Positions 12,024 to 19,397 of a stretch of DNA of 24,216 nt are shown here, piece by piece (the first letter of the stretch is position 1; the number at the start of each line of letters is the position of its first letter). Below the pieces are notes generated by a model. The model was not told where the DNA came from. It searched no databases and worked only from the letters and a program-made list of their open reading frames with translations. Made by a program: the position numbers and the translations under genes. The stretch covers positions 1 through 24,216 of the forward strand of contig JAWLBW010000026.1 of NCBI GenBank assembly GCA_041687475.1. Reading direction: 5' to 3'. This DNA is from JAWLBW01 sp041687475. GTDB lineage: Bacteria > J088 > JAWLBW01.

Positions 12024-13511
12024 TCAGGCCGTCAGTGCCGCGCCGGAGGCGCGGCCCACTCCGTTTCCGAAAATGCGCGCCGGAGGCACCCAGCCGCCGA
12101 ACGCCTTTTCGAGCGCCACGGCCACGGCAATGGTCACGTGATCGTTGCCCGGAATACCGGCCACCTGCACGCCGAGCGGGAGGCCCTGGTGGTCGAGTCC
12201 GAGGGGTACCTGCGTCACCGGCAGCTCCATGACGTTCAGAATTGCCGTGTATACCCAGTTGAAGGGCGGCAACATCGGCTTGTAATGCGTGGGCGCCACT
12301 TCGGGATACGAGGGGTAGAGCATGACGCCCTTCGGCCCGATGGACTCGATGAGTTCGGCCCGCAGTTTCAGCCCCTCTTCTACGAAACGCCGGGTTCTTC
12401 CGGGCGTCAGCGCGGTGGCTTTTTCAAGCAGCGCGAGCAGAATGGCCGGCAACGTGTGCGGCGAGCGACGCATGGCCCAGCGCCCGAATTCCATCATGGT
12501 ATGAAGGGGCGAGCGGTGCTCGAGCATCTCGGCAAACGGCGTACCGTCGGCCGCCTGCAGCATCGACGACCAGATATCGAGCGAGCGCTTCAGTCTCGCA
12601 AAGCGAACTTCACGTACGGTGGCGCCCATATCTTCCAGGGCGCGGGCCGCCCGACGCTGGGCCGCCTTGAGCTCGTCGCTGACCTTGAGCCAACCGTTTT
12701 CCGGCACGTCAAGCACGGTCAGTTCATCGATGCGAACGCCGGCCGGATCGCCCAACTCCCACGGACTGCATTCCTTATCCTTTCCATCGGGTCCGGCCAT
12801 GATGCGCAGAAGCGGCATCAGGTCTTCGGCCCTGCGGGTCAACGGGCCCGTCGTCAGATAGCGCAGGGCATCGTTTTCGGCCGTCGGAAACTGTCCGGTA
12901 GCCGGCACCATGCCGCCGGTCGGCTTGTGACCGAACACACCGTTGAAAAACGCCGGCATGCGAATGGAACCGCCGACGTCGGAACCCAGACCGAAAGGCG
13001 ACGCGCCCGAACCGATGATGGCTCCTTCTCCGCCAGAGCTTCCTCCCACAATGCGGCTGGGATCGTAGGGATTGTTCGTGCGGCCGTACACACGGTTGTT
13101 GCTCTCCATCCACATGCACAGCTCCGACGTATTCGTGACGCCGAGGGGAATGACGCCCGCCGCGCGCATGCGCTTCACCGCGGTGGCATCGCTCTTCGAT
13201 GTGATTCCCCTTCGCGACACGAGGCCCGACGTATTGGGCATGCCCTTGAGCGCAAAGCATTCCTTGATCGAACAGGGTACGCCGTGGTATTCAGGCAGTT
13301 CGTCGAGCGGTTTCTTCGCCCGCTCACGATCGGCCTTCGCTGCCTCTTTCATGGCCTGTTCATACCGGTCGGCTACCACGGCGTTCAGGTCTGTGTTGAC
13401 CCGCTGCATGTGGGCGATATGGGTTGCGACGGCCTCGCGCGAGCTGATGTCGCCGCGTCGGATCATGCCGGCAATTTCTTTCCCGGAAAGTGTAAGAAGT
13501 CGTTCGTCCAT
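12024..13511 (-). CDS. Amidase-signature hydrolase resembling fatty acid amide hydrolase
   Basis: This 495-aa protein is a complete amidase-signature enzyme. The Ser-cisSer-Lys triad is readable: Lys83 in SIKECF, cis-Ser158 in GGSSGGEGA and nucleophile Ser182 in DVGGSIR. The Ser158-Ser182 spacing of 24 and the SSGGEGAIIGSGASPFGLG block are close to those of animal FAAH (Ser217/Ser241). AGGTGA lies five bases before the ATG, supporting the start. No signal peptide is seen. FAAH-like enzymes cleave fatty acyl amides; the bacterial substrate is unknown and GatA-type function is unlikely, as there is no gatB/gatC nearby. The gene has its own promoter and is convergent with the respiratory operon, so it appears independent of it. 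Confidence 0.88.
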   Translation of the reverse strand: MDERLLTLSGKEIAGMIRRGDISSREAVATHIAHMQRVNTDLNAVVADRYEQAMKEAAKADRERAKKPLDELPEYHGVPCSIKECFALKGMPNTSGLVSRRGITSKSDATAVKRMRAAGVIPLGVTNTSELCMWMESNNRVYGRTNNPYDPSRIVGGSSGGEGAIIGSGASPFGLGSDVGGSIRMPAFFNGVFGHKPTGGMVPATGQFPTAENDALRYLTTGPLTRRAEDLMPLLRIMAGPDGKDKECSPWELGDPAGVRIDELTVLDVPENGWLKVSDELKAAQRRAARALEDMGATVREVRFARLKRSLDIWSSMLQAADGTPFAEMLEHRSPLHTMMEFGRWAMRRSPHTLPAILLALLEKATALTPGRTRRFVEEGLKLRAELIESIGPKGVMLYPSYPEVAPTHYKPMLPPFNWVYTAILNVMELPVTQVPLGLDHQGLPLGVQVAGIPGNDHVTIAVAVALEKAFGGWVPPARIFGNGVGRASGAALTA

Positions 13512-13537
13512 GCGATCACCTGAAAGGGGAAAAGACT

Positions 13538-13566
13538 ACCATAACACCCACGGCCGGCGACGTCAG
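13538..13566 (-). promoter_or_regulatory. Amidase promoter
   Basis: CTGACG (complement of 13561-13566, 4/6 to the -35 consensus) is spaced 17 bp from TATGGT (complement of 13538-13543), the same -10 as the vapBC promoter. The ATG follows about 26 bp downstream. The -35 abuts the T-tract of the upstream terminator. Confidence 0.5.
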
Positions 13567-13567
13567 C

Positions 13568-13603
13568 AAAAAAGAAGGGGCCGCGCCACACGGACGCCGC
13601 CCC
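13568..13603 (-). terminator. Intrinsic terminator of the six-gene metabolic operon
   Basis: On the minus strand a hairpin (13603 down to 13577) has GGGGC/GCCCC at its base, one G-G mismatch, five further pairs including a wobble, and a CGTGT loop. It is followed by TTCTTTTTT (complement of 13568-13576). It lies 27 bp after the SDR stop and is the best intrinsic terminator in the window. Confidence 0.75.
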
Positions 13604-13629
13604 CTGCATGCACGGGAAAGCTGCCGCCC

Positions 13630-14640
13630 TCAGCGACGGGCAAGCAAGGCCGCCGTGGCCCCCGCCGCCCCCAATACGCCCAGTCCCGCCGCCGCCAGCA
13701 CCCCGCGACGCATGTTGGCTTCGAGCTGCCAGCTCTCGTAGGTCGAACGATCGTCGAACTCGCCGTGGGCGCCATAATCGGTTTTGTCGTCGAGGGGGCG
13801 AAAGAGATTGTCGCGGCGATTGGGTTCTACCGGCTCGTCAATCTGCTGCCCTTCGTAGCCCTGGCTGGCCAGGTAGCGGTCGCCCAAAGCCGCAAAAAAC
13901 TTGTTCAGGAGAATGACCCAGACCGTCGAGCGCCCGACGAATATTTCTCTTCGATTGCCGTGAGCGGCATAGTAAACGGCTCGTGCCCCCACTTCGGGTT
14001 GATAGATCGGCGGTACCGGCTGCGATTTTTTTCCCATCTTGTTTCGCACCCAACGAAACTGGGGCGTGTTCAGGGCCGGCATCTGTACCATGGTGGTGGT
14101 AACGTTCGATTTGTCGTGAATAAGCTCGCTGCGCAGCGATTCGAAGAATCCTTCGGTCGCGTGCTTGGCGCCGCAGTAGGTTGCCTGGAGCGGAATGGCG
14201 CGGTAGGCGAGCGCCGAGCCGACCTGCACAATCTTGCCCCGGTCACGGGGCAACATGCGGGCCAGCGCAACCATGACGCCGTAGGCCGAACCGAGGTCGG
14301 TGACCTCGGTCACCCGGTTCAGCTCGTCGGGCTTGAGTTGGCTTACGGGAGCGAACACCGTGGTCATCGCATTGTTGATCCAGATGTCGATGGAACCGAA
14401 CTCGCGTTCGGCCCGGGTTGCCGCGGCGTCGAGAGCGGCGAAGTCGCTTACGTCGCACGGTATGGCCAGGGCCCGACCGCCGAGCCGTTCGACTTCGGCC
14501 GCAGCCGCTTCCAGCCCCCGCCGGCCCCTGGCCAGCAGCACGACGTTGGCGCCGTGGCGCGCAAACTCCTGGGCAATTGCCCGGCCGAGACCGGCTGAAG
14601 CCCCTGTAATCACAACGGTTTCCGTGTTTCTGACAGTCAT
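13630..14640 (-). CDS. Short-chain dehydrogenase/reductase with C-terminal membrane tail
   Basis: This 336-aa protein has a Rossmann nucleotide site, TGASAGLG (12-19), then the NNA block (89-91, here NNAM in place of NNAG) and the catalytic Ser142 with Y-x3-K at Tyr155 and Lys159 (YCGAKH). Basic residues after strand 2 (ARGRRG) suggest NADP preference. After the SDR core a C-terminal extension contains a YGAHGEFDDRS segment and ends in a hydrophobic stretch (about 313-333) followed by ARR, a likely tail anchor. AAGGAGG lies five bases before the ATG. It is the last gene of the operon, 33 bp after the PPC gene, with a terminator just beyond it. The substrate is unknown, presumably an intermediate handled by the neighbouring enzymes. 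Confidence 0.88.
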   Translation of the reverse strand: MTVRNTETVVITGASAGLGRAIAQEFARHGANVVLLARGRRGLEAAAAEVERLGGRALAIPCDVSDFAALDAAATRAEREFGSIDIWINNAMTTVFAPVSQLKPDELNRVTEVTDLGSAYGVMVALARMLPRDRGKIVQVGSALAYRAIPLQATYCGAKHATEGFFESLRSELIHDKSNVTTTMVQMPALNTPQFRWVRNKMGKKSQPVPPIYQPEVGARAVYYAAHGNRREIFVGRSTVWVILLNKFFAALGDRYLASQGYEGQQIDEPVEPNRRDNLFRPLDDKTDYGAHGEFDDRSTYESWQLEANMRRGVLAAAGLGVLGAAGATAALLARR

Positions 14641-14673
14641 CGAACCTCCTTGTACCTCAATCGCCTGCCCTCA

Positions 14674-15156
14674 TCAGTGAAGATCGTTCTCGGTTGGCTC
14701 GATCGCCGTGCGCGGGTCCGACGCCAGGGGGCTGATGAGGGGCAGACCGGTTTCCTGATCGTATTTGCGCACCAGGTGTCGCGGCGTCTCGGTAAGTATG
14801 ACCTCGAGAGTCGGACGCACATGGGCTTCGAGTAAATGCCCGCCGCGCGCCATACCATTGCGATCGCCCAGCACCACATGCGCGTGCACCTGCGGTTCTC
14901 CCCTGTTCAGCGCGATATCGCCGATGAACGAAAGCACTTCAACCTGTTCCCTGATGGGTATGCGGTCGTATTCCTTGCGCTCCCAGTCGAAGTAGCCCAG
15001 GGTAACATCGCTGAATCCGCCGATGGCCGTGAAGCGGCTGCCTTCGAAACCCTTTACCTTGGCGAACTTCGTGAGCAGCGACAGCACTTCGTCGCCGGTT
15101 TCAAAAATGAGTGCCCAGGTCGTCTCGGCATTGTCGGCCAGAAGCTTCCACTGCAT
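14674..15156 (-). CDS. PPC/DUF296-domain protein
   Basis: This 160-aa protein covers the PPC (DUF296) fold. Recognisable pieces are TWALIFETGDEV near the N-terminus, AIGGFSDVTLGYFD in the middle, then VHAHVVLGDRNGMARGGHLLEA with the conserved His residues and GGH, then VILTE. The family includes the DNA-binding domain of plant AT-hook proteins and stand-alone bacterial proteins of unclear role. A C-terminal tail of about 35 residues (KYDQETGLPLISPL and an acidic end) is extra. AGGAG lies eight bases before the ATG inside the end of the FAD gene, whose stop is 1 bp away. A regulatory or small-molecule-binding role in the operon is possible; no AT-hook or other DNA motif is seen. Confidence 0.85.
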   Translation of the reverse strand: MQWKLLADNAETTWALIFETGDEVLSLLTKFAKVKGFEGSRFTAIGGFSDVTLGYFDWERKEYDRIPIREQVEVLSFIGDIALNRGEPQVHAHVVLGDRNGMARGGHLLEAHVRPTLEVILTETPRHLVRKYDQETGLPLISPLASDPRTAIEPTENDLH

Positions 15157-15157
15157 G

Positions 15158-18100
15158 CTATTTCTCCTGAAGGCTTGCGTGCCATCGGCGAAACACCAGG
15201 GCCGCCCCCGCCAGGGCAGCCGCGCCCGTCAGCCCGACCAGGACCTGCTCGGCAGGCCGCAGCCCCACGGGTTCGTCGTGCAACTCGACGGTGTATCGCC
15301 GTTCGGGATAGTAACCCGACGGCCCCGCTTCACCATAGCGAAAGGCCATGTGGAGGACCTGCGCCAGATGCAGTGCACCCCGGTCCGTGAACTCTTCAAT
15401 CTGCGACTGGCAGCTGAAGCCATCGCTGATGATAATGGCGTCCTTCGCAGCTGCTCGAACTTTCGGCAGAAGTACCCGCTCGCCCGCTGCCACGGAAACG
15501 TCATATTTTTCGGCCTCGAATCCGAACGACCCCGCCATGCCGCAACAGCCCGCGTCGAGCACTTCGCATTCAAGCCCCAGCTGCTCGAGCACCTGCCTGT
15601 CGGCGTCGAATCCGAGCACGGACTTGTGATGACAATGCCCGTGCACCACTGCTTTGCGATGCAGCCGGGGAAACTCGAAGTCGTCGAGCGAAAGCAGAAA
15701 CTCGGCCAGTGTGTAGGTCTGCTTCCGCAAGCGCCGGGCGTCTTCGGCGTTGGGAAAGAGGTTGGTCAGCTCGTCGCGGAAGACCGCCGTACAGCTCGGC
15801 TCGAGACCAACCACCGGCACTCCCGCTTCAATCTCGGGCTGCAGATGCCCGAGAATCTCGACAAGCAGACGCTTGGCGCGGTCGAGCATGCCGAAATCGT
15901 ACAGAGGCCTGCCGCAACACAGCGGCTCGCGCAAAACGATGACCCGTCGCCCTGTGGCCTCGAGTACTTCAACAGCCGCGCGAGCAGTCTCGGCATGGAG
16001 ATAATTGTTGAACGTGTCGGCCCAGAGAATGACGGGCGGGCCGTCGGCATTCACCGGTCGACGACTGAAAAACCAGTCGCGGAACGTCTGTTCGGCAAAC
16101 CGGGGAATACGTCGCTGCGGGGCCACCCCGCCGGCATATTGGAACAGTCGACTGAGACCCGGCGCGCCCGACACGAAGTTGGCCACGTGCGGAATGTGCG
16201 AAGCCAGACGTGCCCAGCGGTCGATCAATCCGAAGGCGTAGGCCTGGCGCGGACGCACGCGCCGTTCGTAATAGTGCGCGAGAAACTCGGCCTTATAGGT
16301 CGCCATGTCGACGTTTACCGGGCAATCGCTCTTGCAGCCTTTGCAGGCGAGGCACAGGTCAAGAGCGTCCTTGACCGACTCTTCGGCCCAACGTCCCTTC
16401 ACCACGTCGCCCTCGAGCATCTCGAAAAGCAGGCGTGCCCTGCCGCGAGTCGAATGCTTTTCCTCGCGCGTGACCATGTAGCTCGGGCACATGACGCCGC
16501 CGCCTTCGCGGCGACACTTTCCCACACCCACGCAGCGCAGGGCGGCCCGCCGAAAGGTGTACTCGTCGTCGGGGTACTGAAAATGCGTCGACGGATTCGG
16601 ATGATTGTAATCGGCGCCCAGTCTCAGGTTTTCGGTCGGTCCGTAGGCATCTACGACCTTACCGGGGTTCATCATGCCTTCGGGGTCCCATACGGCCTTG
16701 AACTCGCCGAAGGCCCGTACCAGATCTTCGCCGAACATACGGGGCAGAAGCCAGGCGCGCTGCTGTCCGTCGCCGTGCTCACCCGACAGCGAGCCCCCAT
16801 GGGAAACGACCAGGTCGGCTGCCTCTTCGAGAAACGACGTATAGGCATCGATTCCCTCGGCGGTTTCCAACTCGAACGGTATCCGGCAATGCACGCATCC
16901 CTGCCCGAAATGGCCGTACACCGAGGCTTCGTAGCCGTACTTCTCGAAGAGCGCGCGTAGATCGCGCAGGTACGCGCCGAGCTTTTCGGGAGGGACGGCC
17001 GAATCTTCCCACCCCGGCCAGGTATCGGGGTTTCCGGGTACATAGGCGGTGGCCCCCAGGCCCGATTCGCGTACAGCCCAGATAGCTTCGGTTGCTTCAG
17101 GCTCGGTAAACAGACGCATCGACGGCCCGTTGCGGCGCAGGCGGCGCATCAATCGTTCGGCTTTTCTCACGGCCTCGGACATCTCGGCCCCACCGAACTC
17201 GACAAGCAGCCAGCCGTTTCCCGCAGGCAGGTCGCCGATGCCCCGTTCGTTCATCTGCTTCTTGCGCTCGAAGCCGACAAGTCGTCTGTCGAGACCCTCG
17301 AGTCCGACCGGCCCGGCCGCCATGACCTCGGTAACATGGTCGGCGGCCTCGTATACGTCGGGGTAGCCGAGCACGAGCAGAGCGCGGCTCGGCGGGCTGG
17401 GCACCAGCCTTACGGTTGCTTCCAGAATGGTTACGCAGGTACTCTCGGTTCCCACCAGCGCTCGGGCCACGTTGAAGCCGTTTTCCGGCAGCAACTCATC
17501 GAGGTTGAAACCCGAGACCCGGCGGGGAATGCGGGGATACCGCGTGCGAATCTGCTCGGCATACCTGTCGCGCAAATCGCGGAGTCGACGATAGGTCTCG
17601 CCCTTGCGCCCCCCTGCGGCGATGATTCGCTCGAGCTCGTCTTCGCCCGTGCGTCCCACGCGCATGCGGAAACCGTCGGGGGTAAGAATTTCGAGTTCTT
17701 CGACATTGTCGGCCGTGCGCCCGGCCATGATCGAGTGCACGCCGCACGAGTTGTTTCCCAGCATGCCCCCCAGCGTACAGTGGGTATGCGTGGCAGGATC
17801 GGGCCCGAAGGTCAGCCCGTACTCTTCGGCCGCGTCGCGCAGCCGGTCGAGCACCACGCCCGGTTGCACCCGTGCAAGCCTGCGTGCGGAATCTATTTCG
17901 AGCACCCGGTTCAGATTCTTCGACCAGTCAAGGAGCACCGCGACATTACAGCACTGACCAGCAAGACTGGTTCCCCCACCCCGATTCAAAAGGGGAACAC
18001 CGAAGCGCCGACAGATGGCGACCGTCGTCACGACATCGTCGAGACAAGCCGGAATGACGACCCCGATCGGCGGCTGACGGAAATTCGAACCGTCGGTCGC

Positions 18101-18265
18101 GTACAGTGCCCGGTCTCCCTCGCTGAAGCGCACCTCGCCACGTACCGCCCGTCTGAGCTCACGCTCCAGAGACCTGACGTCGACCTCCGTCGCCGTTGGC
18201 CGATGTGTCGAAGTAACCGGCCACGGCTTCTCTGCGGAAAGCGACTGTTCGGTGTGCTCATTCAT
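15158..18265 (-). CDS. Three-module FAD/4Fe-4S/CCG oxidoreductase (D-2-hydroxyacid dehydrogenase type)
   Basis: This 1035-aa protein has an N-terminal PCMH-type FAD domain with RGGGTSLAGQ (95-104) and GPDPATH...GGMLGNNSCG (154-174). An FAD-oxidase C-terminal domain follows, with EHGDGQQRAWL. A ferredoxin-like part has Cys motifs near residues 577-595 (CVGVGKC...CP) and CLACKGCKSDCP near 637-648. Two CCG segments follow, PLCCGRPL near 780 and DAGCCGMAGS near 905. The layout equals E. coli YdiJ and a fusion of GlcD-, GlcE- and GlcF-like parts, which oxidise D-2-hydroxyacids (lactate, 2-hydroxyglutarate, glycolate). A hydrophobic stretch (about 1005-1024) ending in Arg/Lys looks like a tail anchor, useful for passing electrons to quinone. 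The exact substrate is unknown. The ribosome site is weak. Confidence 0.9.
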   Translation of the reverse strand: MNEHTEQSLSAEKPWPVTSTHRPTATEVDVRSLERELRRAVRGEVRFSEGDRALYATDGSNFRQPPIGVVIPACLDDVVTTVAICRRFGVPLLNRGGGTSLAGQCCNVAVLLDWSKNLNRVLEIDSARRLARVQPGVVLDRLRDAAEEYGLTFGPDPATHTHCTLGGMLGNNSCGVHSIMAGRTADNVEELEILTPDGFRMRVGRTGEDELERIIAAGGRKGETYRRLRDLRDRYAEQIRTRYPRIPRRVSGFNLDELLPENGFNVARALVGTESTCVTILEATVRLVPSPPSRALLVLGYPDVYEAADHVTEVMAAGPVGLEGLDRRLVGFERKKQMNERGIGDLPAGNGWLLVEFGGAEMSEAVRKAERLMRRLRRNGPSMRLFTEPEATEAIWAVRESGLGATAYVPGNPDTWPGWEDSAVPPEKLGAYLRDLRALFEKYGYEASVYGHFGQGCVHCRIPFELETAEGIDAYTSFLEEAADLVVSHGGSLSGEHGDGQQRAWLLPRMFGEDLVRAFGEFKAVWDPEGMMNPGKVVDAYGPTENLRLGADYNHPNPSTHFQYPDDEYTFRRAALRCVGVGKCRREGGGVMCPSYMVTREEKHSTRGRARLLFEMLEGDVVKGRWAEESVKDALDLCLACKGCKSDCPVNVDMATYKAEFLAHYYERRVRPRQAYAFGLIDRWARLASHIPHVANFVSGAPGLSRLFQYAGGVAPQRRIPRFAEQTFRDWFFSRRPVNADGPPVILWADTFNNYLHAETARAAVEVLEATGRRVIVLREPLCCGRPLYDFGMLDRAKRLLVEILGHLQPEIEAGVPVVGLEPSCTAVFRDELTNLFPNAEDARRLRKQTYTLAEFLLSLDDFEFPRLHRKAVVHGHCHHKSVLGFDADRQVLEQLGLECEVLDAGCCGMAGSFGFEAEKYDVSVAAGERVLLPKVRAAAKDAIIISDGFSCQSQIEEFTDRGALHLAQVLHMAFRYGEAGPSGYYPERRYTVELHDEPVGLRPAEQVLVGLTGAAALAGAALVFRRWHASLQEK

Positions 18266-18295
18266 TTCGGCATTCCCGTCACAGCTCGTGAATTA

Positions 18296-19396
18296 TCAGG
18301 CCGCATACCGCGAGGCGTCGGCACGTTTGAACCGGATACCGAACCCCGGTTCATCGAGCCGGGGAAGAAGGGCGCCGCCTTCGGGCTGGGGCACGCCTTC
18401 GAACAGCCTGTTCTCAATGCGTACATGGTCGTGAAAATACTCGAGGTGGCGCGCACGCTGAACCGCGCAACACAGAGGCGTGTGCAACGTAGGCGCCGTG
18501 TGCGCCGAGAGGGGCATTGCCCAGGCATGACAAAGCGCCGCCGCCTCGAGAAAGCCGGTCACGCCGCCGGCTCGCGTGGCATCGATCTGAAGCACATCGA
18601 CCGCACCGGCTTCCAGCATTCGCCGGAAGTAGAACTGATCGTATCCGTATTCGCCCGCGGCAATTTCCATTCCCCCCGGAGCCCGGTCGCGAAGCAGTCG
18701 CAGCCCTTCCAGATCGTCGGAAGAAACCGGCTCTTCGAACCAGGTCACCCCCAACCGGTAGAATTCGTCGGCGTAATGCAACGCATTCTTCCGGTCGTAG
18801 GCGCCGTTGGCGTCGACGTACAGTTCGGTCATCGGGCCGATCGCATCGCGAGCGGTGCCCACCCGGGCTATGTCGTTCTCTGGCCGGGCGCCGACCTTCA
18901 TCTTGACCCGCGAGATGCCCCCTTCTACCCATGCGCGCAGCTGATTCTGCAGATCGGAGTCGACGTAATTGGTAAAGCCGCCGCTTGCGTATATATCTAT
19001 GCGGTCGCGAACCTGCCCAAGCAGTTTGACGAGCGGAAGCTCGAGAATTCTGGCCTTGAGATCCCACAGGGCGAAGTCGACGGCGGCCCGGGCCCCCCCG
19101 GCGCGTCCGGGCCGACCCACCAATGGGATGGCGGTATACATCTTCCACCAGGTTGCCTGTACGTCGAAAACGTTGGTTCCCTCGACAAGCCCGGGAAATC
19201 GTTCGGCCACCAGGGTGGCTACCGATTTGTCGGCATAGGTAAAGCCCAATTCGGTTCGGCCGCCCCCGGTTACTTCGACCACCACCAGTGTCGTCCGGTT
19301 CCAGGTGAGTGTTCCATCCTGTTCGGGCTCGCTTGGTATGGTAAAGGCCGAAACGGCAAGCTTTTCGACCTTAACCTCGGATGCTGACGGTGCCAT
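18296..19396 (-). CDS. Enolase-superfamily enzyme, mandelate racemase subgroup
   Basis: This 366-aa enzyme abstracts a proton alpha to a carboxylate through a Mg-stabilised enolate. All catalytic positions are present and nearly match mandelate racemase numbering: K-x-K at Lys165/Lys167 (KMK), metal ligands Asp195 (YVDANG), Glu221 (FEEP) and Glu249 (AAGEYG), and the Asp272-His299 dyad (LQIDATRAGG and LSAHTAP). The capping domain is residues 1-125. The ATG at 19396 is 1 bp after the TPP-enzyme stop; a longer frame to 19672 is a shadow of that gene. Sugar-acid dehydratases and racemases both belong here, so the reaction is undecided. It lies 30 bp before the FAD oxidase gene, suggesting a shared acid-sugar or hydroxyacid route. 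Confidence 0.88.
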   Translation of the reverse strand: MAPSASEVKVEKLAVSAFTIPSEPEQDGTLTWNRTTLVVVEVTGGGRTELGFTYADKSVATLVAERFPGLVEGTNVFDVQATWWKMYTAIPLVGRPGRAGGARAAVDFALWDLKARILELPLVKLLGQVRDRIDIYASGGFTNYVDSDLQNQLRAWVEGGISRVKMKVGARPENDIARVGTARDAIGPMTELYVDANGAYDRKNALHYADEFYRLGVTWFEEPVSSDDLEGLRLLRDRAPGGMEIAAGEYGYDQFYFRRMLEAGAVDVLQIDATRAGGVTGFLEAAALCHAWAMPLSAHTAPTLHTPLCCAVQRARHLEYFHDHVRIENRLFEGVPQPEGGALLPRLDEPGFGIRFKRADASRYAA

Positions 19397-19397
19397 C

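Noticed and set aside
11862..13523. Plus-strand open frame of 553 codons
   Set aside because: It is antisense to the amidase, which has a full catalytic triad.
15023..16960. Long plus-strand open frame of 645 codons
   Set aside because: It lies wholly antisense to the PPC and FAD/Fe-S oxidase genes, whose motifs are clear; high GC keeps antisense frames open and its translation shows no domain.
17336..19387. Plus-strand open frame of 683 codons
   Set aside because: It is antisense to the FAD oxidase and the enolase-superfamily gene; no recognisable motif and no ribosome site.
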